From NCBI RefSeq assembly GCF_049257235.1, contig NZ_JBMMUF010000009.1, forward strand, positions 84,967 through 148,966: 64,000 bases of DNA, written 5' to 3'. The DNA is from Pseudoalteromonas sp049257235. GTDB lineage: Bacteria; Pseudomonadota; Gammaproteobacteria; Enterobacterales; Alteromonadaceae. The notes under the pieces were generated by a model that did no database searches, was not told the origin of the DNA, and saw only the letters and a list, made by a program, of their open reading frames with translations. Each line of letters begins with the position of its first letter. Within the stretch, counting starts at the first letter, position 1. The position numbers were made by a program, and so were the translations under genes. Shown one piece after another: positions 52,568 through 61,599 of this stretch.

Positions 52568-52710
52568 TATTCACACCAGTCAATTCATCTAAATTTAAAT
52601 TAAATATAGTTTAATACACTGGCTGTACATTTCAAAACAGTGAGACACACTATTTAACCATGAGTACAATAGTGAAAAATTTTCCTGTTCAATGTAAGGT
52701 ATAGTTACTT

Positions 52711-53832
52711 ATGATTATCGGTGTACCAAAAGAGATTAAAAACCACGAATACCGTGTGGGCATGATCCCAGCAAGCGCTCGCGAGCTAATCAACCACGGT
52801 CATGAAGTGATCGTTGAAACTAACGCGGGTCTTGGTATTGGTTTTACCGACGAAGACTATGTAGAGGTAGGTGCGAAAATCATCTCGACTGCCGCTGAAG
52901 TTTTCGCTACGGCTGATATGATCATCAAGGTTAAGGAGCCGCAAGCTGTTGAGCGTGCGATGCTTCGTGAAGACCAAATTCTTTTCACATACCTACACCT
53001 AGCACCAGATCTTCCTCAAACTGAAGACCTAGTGAAAAGTGGCGCAATCTGTATTGCATACGAAACAGTTACCGACAGTAAAGGTGGCTTACCATTACTT
53101 GCTCCTATGTCTGAAGTTGCTGGCCGCATGTCTATTCAAGCTGGCGCACAAGCACTTGAAAAGTCAAAGCATGGTTGCGGTATGTTGTTAGGCGGTGTTC
53201 CTGGTGTTGAGCCAGCTAAAGTAGTTGTTATTGGTGGCGGCATGGTTGGTCGTAACGCTGCACAAATGGCTGTAGGTCTTGGTGCTGATGTTACTATTTT
53301 GGATCGTAACATCGACGTACTACGTAGCCTTAATGCGCAGTTCGGCTCTCAAGCTAAAGTGATTTACTCTACTGCTGACGCGCTTGAAAAGCACGTATTA
53401 GAAGCTGACCTAGTTATCGGTGGCGTGCTTATCCCAGGCGCAGCTGCACCTAAGCTTGTTACAGCAGATCACATCAAAGCGATGAAGCCTGGCGCTGCAA
53501 TTGTTGACGTTGCAATCGACCAAGGTGGTTGTATCGCAACATCTAAACCAACTACACACGATGAGCCTACTTACATTGTTGATGACGTTGTACACTACTG
53601 TGTTGCAAACATGCCCGGCGCAGTGCCACGCACATCAACGTTTGCTCTAAACAACGCAACATTACCTTACATCATTAAACTTGCGAACAAAGGTTATAAG
53701 CAAGCGTTGCTTGAAGACAGCAACTTCCTTGCTGGCCTTAACGTAATCAAAGGTAAAGTGACATATAAAGAAGTAGCTGAAGCATTCAACATGGAATATG
53801 TTGACCCGCGTACAGCAGTAGAAACGTTATAA
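52711..53832 (+). CDS. ald: Alanine dehydrogenase
   Basis: This 373-aa NAD-dependent enzyme interconverts alanine and pyruvate plus ammonia. N-terminal MIIGVPKEIKNHEYRVGM, Lys/His active-site region around FTYLHLAPD, and NAD-binding VVVIGGGMVGRNAAQMAVGLGA (about 170-191). Codon use looks strongly adapted, which suggests high expression. A bidirectional terminator follows. Confidence 0.96.
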   Translation: MIIGVPKEIKNHEYRVGMIPASARELINHGHEVIVETNAGLGIGFTDEDYVEVGAKIISTAAEVFATADMIIKVKEPQAVERAMLREDQILFTYLHLAPDLPQTEDLVKSGAICIAYETVTDSKGGLPLLAPMSEVAGRMSIQAGAQALEKSKHGCGMLLGGVPGVEPAKVVVIGGGMVGRNAAQMAVGLGADVTILDRNIDVLRSLNAQFGSQAKVIYSTADALEKHVLEADLVIGGVLIPGAAAPKLVTADHIKAMKPGAAIVDVAIDQGGCIATSKPTTHDEPTYIVDDVVHYCVANMPGAVPRTSTFALNNATLPYIIKLANKGYKQALLEDSNFLAGLNVIKGKVTYKEVAEAFNMEYVDPRTAVETL

Positions 53833-53847
53833 GCACGTTACATGCAA

Positions 53848-53881
53848 TAAAAAACCCGCCTAGTTGGCGGGTTTTTTATTT
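53848..53881 (+). terminator. Bidirectional terminator ald / pssA
   Basis: AAAACCCGCC / GGCGGGTTTT stem with TAGTT loop and T-runs on both strands. Serves the converging ald and pssA genes. Confidence 0.92.
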
Positions 53882-53885
53882 GTCA

Positions 53886-55238
53886 TCATATAAACCGTTT
53901 AATTATAAAGTCTACTTTCACGCGTTTGGCCTTACCGAGTATTTTCTGCACAGGCTCAGGATAGTCTTTTAATTGCTCGAGCTCAGTATAGCTATTTAAG
54001 CGTTTGCAATGTGCCAAAATCGATTGCTTTTCATCGTTGACGACTGTTTTTAGCTTGCCATCTTTATCATCAATGAAAATACCATTTTCAATATCTAGCC
54101 CCCACGCCCTTGGGTTGAGGTTATGGCCACTAAGCAAATGATAGCGGTTGTCGGAACAAATCCCCTTCAAATGGAAGGAGTTTGAATCATGCTTCCACAG
54201 ATACACATTCAAATTACCGTTATCTACAAACTTCTGTTGTGCCTTTAAGAATTTCGCCAAGATAGTTTCATATAAATAGGGTAACGCACCAACCTTTGAG
54301 AATGGTTCGTGTGGCGGAATATAAAAATCATTGGCCGTTTTATCACCAACGATAATGGTCACTTGCTTGCCTTGTCTTAGCAACCTTCTTAACGCTCTCA
54401 ATAACGGCGTCGGAAAGTTGAAGTATGGCGTATAAAGGACCAATTCAGATTCGGTAATATCAAATAGCTGCTTAATTAAGCGATTAAGTTTGTTATCACG
54501 TCGTCCTAGACCGATGAATGGCCTCACAGACAACGCTGCGTCTTTACACTCTTGTGTATTTGGGTATTGAGCCCTCTTTAGTGCCTTCAATAACTGTTTA
54601 TGTTTTGCTTTGAACGTTGTAAAGCGAGGAACTGGTCGAACATCGATTCGCGGCACTGCTTCACTACTGAGTAATGTTTCATCAGTAAAGCTTACTAATG
54701 AATCACACAAGGCGGTGTTGTGAATGAGGAAGTACCTGTCTAAACGATATCTATCGAAGTATTGCAAATACACATTATTTAAACTCGCCCCGCTGTAAAG
54801 CAAGGTATCGTCAATTACGAAGCCTTTGAGGTGCAATACACCAAATAGTTCTTTGGCTTTAACAGGAACACCATACACTTCAACGCGAGAGTTGAAGTGC
54901 TCTAAACGCTCTATATAGAGCGCTGCATTGCCTTCGCTTTGTGCAGCACCAATTAAACCACGTTGCGCACGATGAAAATCAACCAGCACTTTAATTTCTA
55001 ATTGCGGCTTTTCTAACGATGCCTGATGTAAGGCATCTAACACTTCACGCCCTGCTTCATCATCTTGAAGATAAAGCGCAGTAATATAAATACGGCGTTC
55101 GGCACCAGCAATGAGCTCTAGAAGCTTGGAGCGATAGCTCTGTGCATCCGTTAATATCTCAATATCTTGCTCTTGCAGGCTATAGCCAGCTTGATGTTGC
55201 CAAAAATACATAAAGTTCTTTATTCTTTGCGTCGCCAC
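53886..55238 (-). CDS. pssA: Phosphatidylserine synthase (PLD type)
   Basis: This 450-aa member of the phospholipase D family makes phosphatidylserine from CDP-diacylglycerol and serine at the membrane. Two HKD motifs: HLKGFVIDDTLLYSGASLNN (about 133-152) and HLKGICSDNRYHLLSGHNLN (about 354-373). Length equals E. coli PssA (451). KVEIIVGDKTANDFYIP-like segment present. Confidence 0.94.
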   Translation of the reverse strand: MATQRIKNFMYFWQHQAGYSLQEQDIEILTDAQSYRSKLLELIAGAERRIYITALYLQDDEAGREVLDALHQASLEKPQLEIKVLVDFHRAQRGLIGAAQSEGNAALYIERLEHFNSRVEVYGVPVKAKELFGVLHLKGFVIDDTLLYSGASLNNVYLQYFDRYRLDRYFLIHNTALCDSLVSFTDETLLSSEAVPRIDVRPVPRFTTFKAKHKQLLKALKRAQYPNTQECKDAALSVRPFIGLGRRDNKLNRLIKQLFDITESELVLYTPYFNFPTPLLRALRRLLRQGKQVTIIVGDKTANDFYIPPHEPFSKVGALPYLYETILAKFLKAQQKFVDNGNLNVYLWKHDSNSFHLKGICSDNRYHLLSGHNLNPRAWGLDIENGIFIDDKDGKLKTVVNDEKQSILAHCKRLNSYTELEQLKDYPEPVQKILGKAKRVKVDFIIKRFI

Positions 55239-55472
55239 GCATAAAAATGCATCAGACGAGTTTGTAATTGCCTAGAACATATCAAAAAAAATATCCAAGG
55301 TCATGAAATAACGTCCGCGATACGGCTTTTTGGCGTTAAAACAAACAGTACAGTTATTTTGACAGCTAGAGATTTTACACAATTTGAAAATTAGCAAAAT
55401 TATTTACTTATGCGTTGTTTTTCTTAGAATCACCCGCATAACTACATTCAATTAAAATTATCGAGACGTATT

Positions 55473-56423
55473 ATGAGCGCCAAACATTGTAAATTACTTA
55501 TTCTTGGCTCAGGCCCTGCAGGCTACACAGCGGCTGTGTATGCAGCGCGAGCTAACTTAAACCCTGTGTTAGTGACTGGTATCCAACAAGGTGGACAGCT
55601 AACTACAACAACTGAAGTTGAAAACTGGCCTGGAGATGCTCATGGTTTAACAGGTCCTGCGCTAATGGAGCGTATGAAAGAGCATGCCGAGCGTTTCGAA
55701 ACGGAAATCGTTTTTGATCATATTAACGAAGTTAACTTAAACGTTCGTCCTTTCGAGCTTAAGGGTGATTCGGGAACTTACACTGCAGACGCACTGATCA
55801 TTGCTACAGGTGCGTCAGCAAAATACCTTGGTTTAGAGTCTGAAACAGCGTTTCAAGGTCGTGGTGTATCAGCGTGTGCAACATGTGATGGTTTCTTCTA
55901 TAAGAACCAAAAAGTGGCGGTAGTAGGCGGTGGTAATACTGCTGTTGAAGAAGCGCTTTATTTATCAAACATCGCCTCTGAAGTGCATGTAATCCACCGT
56001 CGTGACAGCTTCCGCAGTGAGAAAATCTTGGCTGATCGCCTGTTAGAAAAAGCAAACAACGGCAACGTTACGATCCATTGGAACCGTACATTAGATGAAG
56101 TTCTAGGCGATGATATGGGTGTAACCGGAATTCGCATTAAAGACAGTCAATCTGATGCAACACAAGAATTGGATTTGGCCGGCGTATTCATTGCCATTGG
56201 TCACAAACCAAACACAGACATGTTCCAAGGCCAACTTGAGATGAAAGACGGTTACCTAGTCGTTGAATCTGGTCTTAACGGTAATGCCACACAAACAAGC
56301 ATTGAAGGTGTATTTGCAGCTGGCGATGTGTCAGACCACATCTACCGTCAAGCTATTACATCTGCAGGTACGGGCTGTATGGCCGCACTAGATGCAGAGC
56401 GTTATTTAGATAACCTAAAGTAA
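55473..56423 (+). CDS. trxB: Thioredoxin reductase
   Basis: This 316-aa flavoprotein has FAD motif LGSGPAGYTAAVYAARA at the start, redox CATCDGF (two Cys at about 136/139), NADPH motif VVGGGNTAVEEALYL, and FAD-binding GVFAAGDVSD. Reduces thioredoxin with NADPH. Followed by a hairpin, then aat. Confidence 0.96.
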   Translation: MSAKHCKLLILGSGPAGYTAAVYAARANLNPVLVTGIQQGGQLTTTTEVENWPGDAHGLTGPALMERMKEHAERFETEIVFDHINEVNLNVRPFELKGDSGTYTADALIIATGASAKYLGLESETAFQGRGVSACATCDGFFYKNQKVAVVGGGNTAVEEALYLSNIASEVHVIHRRDSFRSEKILADRLLEKANNGNVTIHWNRTLDEVLGDDMGVTGIRIKDSQSDATQELDLAGVFIAIGHKPNTDMFQGQLEMKDGYLVVESGLNGNATQTSIEGVFAAGDVSDHIYRQAITSAGTGCMAALDAERYLDNLK

Positions 56424-56430
56424 CGAGGTA

Positions 56431-56456
56431 AAGGGGCGTTATCGCCCCTTTTCTTA
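56431..56456 (+). terminator. Terminator between trxB and aat
   Basis: AAGGGGCG / CGCCCCTT stem, TTAT loop, then TTCTTAT. The aat ATG starts within 8 bases, so the T-run also forms the aat leader. Confidence 0.8.
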
Positions 56457-56457
56457 T

Positions 56458-57189
56458 ATGACTCAGTATCTCCAACAACTAGGCTCTATCAGCGAGGGAT
56501 TTCCTGATCCCCACACTGCCCTTACGCAACCTGATGGCCTACTTGCAATTGGCGGGTGTTTGTCAGTGAATAGACTGGCTGATGCCTATCGCAACGGCAT
56601 ATTTCCTTGGTACAGCGACGGTGAACCGCTGATGTGGTGGTCGCCTAGTGAACGTGCTGTCATAGAACTTGAACAATTTCATGTTAGCCGCAGCCTGAGA
56701 AAAGCACTCAAGCGACTTAAGCCTCGTGTCACGGTAAATACTTGCTTTGCCGAGGTGATAAGCGCCTGCAAATGGCAACGAATGGATGATGAAGGTACTT
56801 GGATCACCGATGACATGGAGCTCGCCTATATAAACGCCCACAAAGCTGGCATAGCGCACAGTATTGAAGTCTGGCAAGGGCAAGAACTTGTCGGTGGTCT
56901 TTATGGCATCATGCAATCTCGGGTGTTTTGCGGCGAGTCTATGTTTCATAAAGAGACTGATTGCTCAAAGTTGGCAATGTGGGCACTGGTGGAGCTGCTA
57001 AAACAGCACGATTGTGATTTTATCGATTGCCAGTTAATGAACCCCTACCTTGAAAAGTTAGGCGCATCACCCGTGCCAAGAGCCGTATTTTTAACTAGAC
57101 TTAAGCGTAGTAACGAGCTTCTTTGTGATCTCTCGTTTTGGCAACCGCATGAGATAGTGAGCCCTTATGGCCAGACATTTAGCAATTAA
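56458..57189 (+). CDS. aat: Leucyl/phenylalanyl-tRNA--protein transferase
   Basis: This 243-aa N-end-rule enzyme adds Leu or Phe to proteins with N-terminal Arg or Lys for ClpAPS degradation. Motifs FPDPHTALTQPDGLLAIGG, AYRNGIFPWYSDGEPLMWWSP, GESMFH. It overlaps ate by 23 bases. The adaptor and protease chaperone genes clpS and clpA are encoded 1-4 kb away. Confidence 0.96.
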   Translation: MTQYLQQLGSISEGFPDPHTALTQPDGLLAIGGCLSVNRLADAYRNGIFPWYSDGEPLMWWSPSERAVIELEQFHVSRSLRKALKRLKPRVTVNTCFAEVISACKWQRMDDEGTWITDDMELAYINAHKAGIAHSIEVWQGQELVGGLYGIMQSRVFCGESMFHKETDCSKLAMWALVELLKQHDCDFIDCQLMNPYLEKLGASPVPRAVFLTRLKRSNELLCDLSFWQPHEIVSPYGQTFSN

Positions 57190-57871
57190 AATAGGCCTCA
57201 GCCAAAAATTTCAGTGCAGCTATTTAAGTGAACAAGAGGAACAGCTTTTAGTCATACTTGATCCAAGCTGCTATACGCCTACAGGGTTCGAAATACTTCT
57301 CCAACAAGGGTTTAGACGCAGTGGCGAGCAAATTTATCGCCCCCACTGCCCCGCGTGTAAAGCGTGCGAGTCGGTGCGCGTTATTGCCAGTGAATTCGCG
57401 CCATCTCGCTCACAAAAACGAAAACTAAACAAAGCAAAAGGTTTTACGCTGCGCGTGAGTGAGGATGAGCAGAGCGAGTATTATGACTTGTATGAGCGAT
57501 ATATTAATGAACGCCATAGCGACGGCTCTATGTATCCACCACAGCGCACGCAGTATGACAGCTTTTTGTTCTGTCATTGGATGGATATCCATTTTATTGA
57601 GTTGTGGGATGAAGATAAATTAATTGCCGTTGCCGTGACGGATGTAATGGATAATGCTTTGTCTGCCATTTACACCTTTTTTGACCCTGATTATGAAGAA
57701 TTTAGTCTCGGCAGCGTGATGATAATGAAGCAAATTGAGTATGCGCGTCGATGCGATAAGACATTTGTCTATTTGGGGTACCAAATTGATGACTGTAAAA
57801 AAATGAATTACAAAACTAAGTATATCAGAGCGCAAAGATTACAAAACGACCAATGGGTAGAGGTTATTTGA
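57167..57871 (+). CDS. bpt: Bacterial aspartate/glutamate leucyltransferase (Ate/Bpt)
   Basis: This 234-aa GNAT-like enzyme adds Leu to proteins with N-terminal Asp or Glu, another N-end-rule step. Motifs CSYLSEQEEQLLVILDP, GFRRSGEQIYRPHC-PACKAC (Cys cluster), and YLGYQIDDCKKMNYKTK. Coupled to aat by overlap. Confidence 0.93.
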   Translation: MARHLAIKIGLSQKFQCSYLSEQEEQLLVILDPSCYTPTGFEILLQQGFRRSGEQIYRPHCPACKACESVRVIASEFAPSRSQKRKLNKAKGFTLRVSEDEQSEYYDLYERYINERHSDGSMYPPQRTQYDSFLFCHWMDIHFIELWDEDKLIAVAVTDVMDNALSAIYTFFDPDYEEFSLGSVMIMKQIEYARRCDKTFVYLGYQIDDCKKMNYKTKYIRAQRLQNDQWVEVI

Positions 57872-57968
57872 CGGCAAAATCGACAAATTCAGCGGTGCGC
57901 CTTTACATATCCTTTGCTTTTGGGCACAATCGCATGCGTTTAACTATCACAGAGGTGTTACGCTAGAT

Positions 57969-58187
57969 ATGGCGAAAGAAGACGTAATTGAAATGCAAGG
58001 AACGGTTTTAGATACCTTGCCAAATACAATGTTCCGTGTAGAGCTTGAGAATGGTCACGTTGTTGTGGCTCACATTTCCGGTAAAATGCGTAAAAACTAC
58101 ATTCGTATTTTAACTGGCGACAAAGTAACTGTGGAACTTACGCCTTACGATCTATCAAAAGGCCGTATCGTTTTCCGTGCTCGTTAA
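57969..58187 (+). CDS. infA: Translation initiation factor IF-1
   Basis: This 72-aa OB-fold protein begins MAKEDVIEMQGTVLDTLPN and matches E. coli IF-1 in length and motif (HISGKMRKNYIRIL). Between bpt and convergent clpA. Confidence 0.98.
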   Translation: MAKEDVIEMQGTVLDTLPNTMFRVELENGHVVVAHISGKMRKNYIRILTGDKVTVELTPYDLSKGRIVFRAR

Positions 58188-58211
58188 TTTGTTGCACGCT
58201 AAGCCGATTTA

Positions 58212-58243
58212 GCAAAAAGCCCAGCAAATGCTGGGCTTTTTGT
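58212..58243 (+). terminator. Bidirectional terminator infA / clpA
   Basis: AAAAAGCCCAGC / GCTGGGCTTTTT stem with an AAAT loop, T-rich on both strands. Confidence 0.9.
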
Positions 58244-58265
58244 TAACCTGAAAAGATGAAACCCG

Positions 58266-60539
58266 TCATGCTGGGCTCATCTGTGTGGCGTAATCAAACT
58301 TCAGTTGATCAGACTTCTTATCAACACTCACTTTAACATCTCCACCATCCACTAAGCTGCCAAATAGAATTTCATTAGCAAGTGGCTTTTTGAGCTGCTC
58401 CTGTATCACACGCGCCATCGGGCGAGCGCCCATAGCCTTATCGTAACCTTTGTGGGCTAGCCATTTGCGAGCGCCATCAGTAAGTTCAAGGTTAACTGAT
58501 TTCTTATCGAGCTGAGCTTGCAGTTCTACAATGAACTTATCAACAACTTGCAAGATCACATCGGTATCTAAATGGTTAAACCAAATTATGTTGTCTAATC
58601 GATTGCGAAATTCTGGTGTAAACACCTTATTAATTTCACCAAGCGCATCGTGCGACGTATCCTGATCAACAAAACCAATGGCATTTTTCACTGTTTCTTG
58701 AACACCGGCATTGGTTGTCATCACAACAATAACATTTCTGAAGTCAGCTTTACGGCCATTATTGTCGGTCAAAGTGCCATGATCCATGACTTGCAACAGG
58801 ATGTTATAGATATCGCTATGTGCTTTTTCTATTTCATCCAAAAGTACAACAGCATGTGGGTGTTTAATTACTGCCTCAGTTAACAAACCACCTTGCTCAT
58901 AACCAACATAACCAGGAGGTGCACCTATAAGACGACTAACTGCATGACGCTCCATATATTCGGACATATCAAAGCGCAAGAACTCAATTCCCATGCACTT
59001 GGCAAGCTGTTTGGTCACTTCGGTTTTACCTACCCCCGTTGGACCTGCGAACAAGAAGGAACCGACAGGCTTATCTTCGTTAGCTAATCCAGAACGGGAC
59101 AAACGAATAGCAGATGACAAAGCGTCAATTGATTGGTCTTGACCAAACACCAACATTTTAAGGTTTCTATCAAGATTCTTCAGAACCTCTTTGTCCGATG
59201 AAGACACGCTTTGCTGCGGTATACGCGCAATCTTAGCGATAATTTGCTCTATATCTGCGACACCAATTGTTTTCTTGCGTTTGGAAATCGGTTGTAGACG
59301 CTGATTTGCACCTGCTTCATCAATTACGTCAATTGCCTTATCTGGTAAGTGACGTTCATTGATGTATTTAGCACTGAGCTCTGCCGCAGCACGCAGTGCT
59401 TTTTGGGTGTAACGAATGCCGTGGTGTTCCTCGTAACGCTCTTTCAAACCGTTGAGGATCTTCGTTGTATCTTCAACACTTGGCTCATTGACATCAATCT
59501 TTTGGAAACGACGAACGAGCGCACGATCTTTCTCAAATATATTTTTAAACTCGTTGTATGTCGTAGACCCCATACAACGAAGTTGCCCGCTTGATAAAAG
59601 TGGTTTAATCAAGTTTGATGCATCCATAACACCGCCAGATGCAGCACCAGCACCGATGATCGTGTGAATTTCATCAATGAATAAAATTGCACCTTTTTCT
59701 TGCTGTAGTTGCTTGAGTAAGCTCTTTAGACGTTTCTCAAAGTCACCGCGGTATTTAGTACCAGCAAGCAAAGCGCCCATGTCTAGTGAGTACACCACGC
59801 CATCGGCAATCACATCAGGTACTTCGTTGTTCACGATACGATATGCCAGTCCCTCCGCGATTGCGGTTTTACCCACACCTGCCTCGCCAACAAGCAACGG
59901 GTTATTCTTTTTGCGTCGGCACAAAACTTGGACAGTGCGCTCCACTTCTTGATCACGGCCGATAAGCGGGTCTATCTGCCCTTTTTGTGCGAGTACATTT
60001 AGGTTCGACGTATATTTATCGAGAATATTCTGCTCTTCTGAGCTCTCTGAAGCGAGCTCTTCAGGAATGTCCTCATGATCATCTATGTGTTCACTGTCAT
60101 CGTCAGCACTAGAAATACCATGAGAAATGAAATTAACGATATCTAAACGGTTTACGTCGTTCTTTTTGAGTAGATAAACGGCTTGGCTTTCTTGTTCTGA
60201 AAAAATTGCAACCAACACGTTGACGCCGGTTACTTCGCTCTTACCTGATGATTGGACGTGGAAAACGGCGCGCTGTAACACACGTTGAAATCCTAACGTA
60301 GGCTGTGTTTCTCGTTCTTGTTCTAAATCGGAAATAACAGGTGTCGTTTCGTCAATGAACTCTGAGAGTTCAGCACGCAACACCTGGAGATCAACACCAC
60401 ATGCAATAAGCGCTTCATTGGCAGACGGGTTATCTAATAGTGCTAAGAGCAAATGCTCAACCGTCATAAATTCATGACGACGAGTACGGGCTTCTTTGAA
60501 CGCTTCATTTAAAGTAATTTCTAAATCTTTGTTTAGCAT
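58266..60539 (-). CDS. clpA: ATP-dependent Clp protease ATP-binding subunit ClpA
   Basis: This 757-aa AAA+ unfoldase partners with ClpP. Two Clp N repeats (to about 145), first AAA with GEAGVGKTA and second with GPTGVGKTE. The ClpP-docking tripeptide region lies around the IGFVDQD loop (the ClpA IGL/IGF site). Starts at MLNKDLEITLNEAF; a start two codons upstream is possible. Follows clpS by 27 bases. Confidence 0.96.
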   Translation of the reverse strand: MLNKDLEITLNEAFKEARTRRHEFMTVEHLLLALLDNPSANEALIACGVDLQVLRAELSEFIDETTPVISDLEQERETQPTLGFQRVLQRAVFHVQSSGKSEVTGVNVLVAIFSEQESQAVYLLKKNDVNRLDIVNFISHGISSADDDSEHIDDHEDIPEELASESSEEQNILDKYTSNLNVLAQKGQIDPLIGRDQEVERTVQVLCRRKKNNPLLVGEAGVGKTAIAEGLAYRIVNNEVPDVIADGVVYSLDMGALLAGTKYRGDFEKRLKSLLKQLQQEKGAILFIDEIHTIIGAGAASGGVMDASNLIKPLLSSGQLRCMGSTTYNEFKNIFEKDRALVRRFQKIDVNEPSVEDTTKILNGLKERYEEHHGIRYTQKALRAAAELSAKYINERHLPDKAIDVIDEAGANQRLQPISKRKKTIGVADIEQIIAKIARIPQQSVSSSDKEVLKNLDRNLKMLVFGQDQSIDALSSAIRLSRSGLANEDKPVGSFLFAGPTGVGKTEVTKQLAKCMGIEFLRFDMSEYMERHAVSRLIGAPPGYVGYEQGGLLTEAVIKHPHAVVLLDEIEKAHSDIYNILLQVMDHGTLTDNNGRKADFRNVIVVMTTNAGVQETVKNAIGFVDQDTSHDALGEINKVFTPEFRNRLDNIIWFNHLDTDVILQVVDKFIVELQAQLDKKSVNLELTDGARKWLAHKGYDKAMGARPMARVIQEQLKKPLANEILFGSLVDGGDVKVSVDKKSDQLKFDYATQMSPA

Positions 60540-60566
60540 CGGCAACCCCCAAAAACTAAATACTCG

Positions 60567-60884
60567 TTATTCCTGCTCACAACTGCACAGCAGTGGATGC
60601 TCATGCTCTCTGGCAAAACGATTTACTTGCTCAGTTTTGGTGTAAGCGATATCCGCAGGATACACACCACACACCGCCTTTCCTTCATGGTGAACCTTGA
60701 GCATCACATCTGTTGCCTTTTCACTATCCATATTGAAGAAAGTCATTAAAACTTCTATCACAAAATCCATTGGCGTGTAGTCGTCATTGTTCAAAATTAC
60801 TTTGTACTTTCGAGGCGGCTGTAACTTTTCCTTCTGTTCGTCACGGCTACGCTCTACAACACCCGAATCTTTCATTCCACTCAT
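60567..60884 (-). CDS. clpS: ClpS adaptor protein
   Basis: This 105-aa adaptor binds N-degrons and passes substrates to ClpAP. Motifs KVILNNDDYTPMDFVIEVL (substrate pocket Asn/Asp) and VHHEGKAVCGVYPADIAYTK. The frame is open 38 codons further upstream with a hydrophobic leader that is not part of the family; ATG 60884 chosen (60875 also possible). Divergent from cspD, as in E. coli. Confidence 0.95.
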   Translation of the reverse strand: MSGMKDSGVVERSRDEQKEKLQPPRKYKVILNNDDYTPMDFVIEVLMTFFNMDSEKATDVMLKVHHEGKAVCGVYPADIAYTKTEQVNRFAREHEHPLLCSCEQE

Positions 60885-61085
60885 AACTAAATATAGTCTT
60901 CTTTTACAGATCTCAAGCAACCCTGAAATCAAAAATAAATAAATTGTTAAAAAAATGCACAAACCACTTGACTGAGTGATTAAATAAACTACAGTCAAAT
61001 CTAGGCTGCCTACCTATTAAGCAGTCTAACAAACTATCAGGTTTAGATTAACTAAATTAGTCAACTTATAGAAGGATGTAGAAGT

Positions 61086-61307
61086 ATGGCTTGTGGAAAA
61101 GTCAAGTGGTTCAACAACGCCAAAGGGTTCGGTTTTATCCAAGAAGTAGGAAGTGAAGATGATATTTTTGCGCACTACTCCACCATAGTCATGGATGGAT
61201 ACAAAACGCTCAAAGCAGGTCAAGATGTAACCTTCGAACTACAACAAGGCCCTAAAGGGCTTCATGCAACAAACATTTTGCCTACTGACGGCTCTGAAGG
61301 CGTTTAA
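61086..61307 (+). CDS. cspD: Cold-shock-like protein CspD
   Basis: This 73-aa single-strand nucleic acid binding protein has RNP1 KGFGFI and RNP2 DIFAHYS. In E. coli CspD is a stationary-phase replication inhibitor; the position next to clpS supports that identity. Preceded by AGAAGGATG-type spacing to the ATG. Confidence 0.93.
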   Translation: MACGKVKWFNNAKGFGFIQEVGSEDDIFAHYSTIVMDGYKTLKAGQDVTFELQQGPKGLHATNILPTDGSEGV

Positions 61308-61599
61308 CGGTATTTCTTTGTGCCAGTGAAAACAGTCGCAATGCTGTTTTGTTACATCGAAGAGCGAGCTTATGCTCGCTTTGATCTTTCTAACCCCCTC
61401 AAAATCTCAACTCACACGTAAACTTCTGGTCTTTTTTGTAAACTAAACTTGAAATTTTTTCCCCCGCCCTTACTTATGGTTGGATGGAGCTTTTCTTATT
61501 TGCTTGTTACACTGCATAGCAGTGACAGCAGATGTCAGCCGATAAGTTGCTAGTAAGCGACTACGGTTGATAACACAAAACGTTAAATTAGGACCAAAA
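61308..61599. other. Spacer between cspD and icd
   Basis: Holds hairpins AAAACAG / CTGTTTT (61329-61350) and AGCGAGC / GCTCGCT (61363-61380, followed by TTGATCTTTCT), the latter a weak cspD terminator. The icd promoter must lie after it; TTAGGA at 61588-61593 is the icd ribosome binding site. Confidence 0.55.
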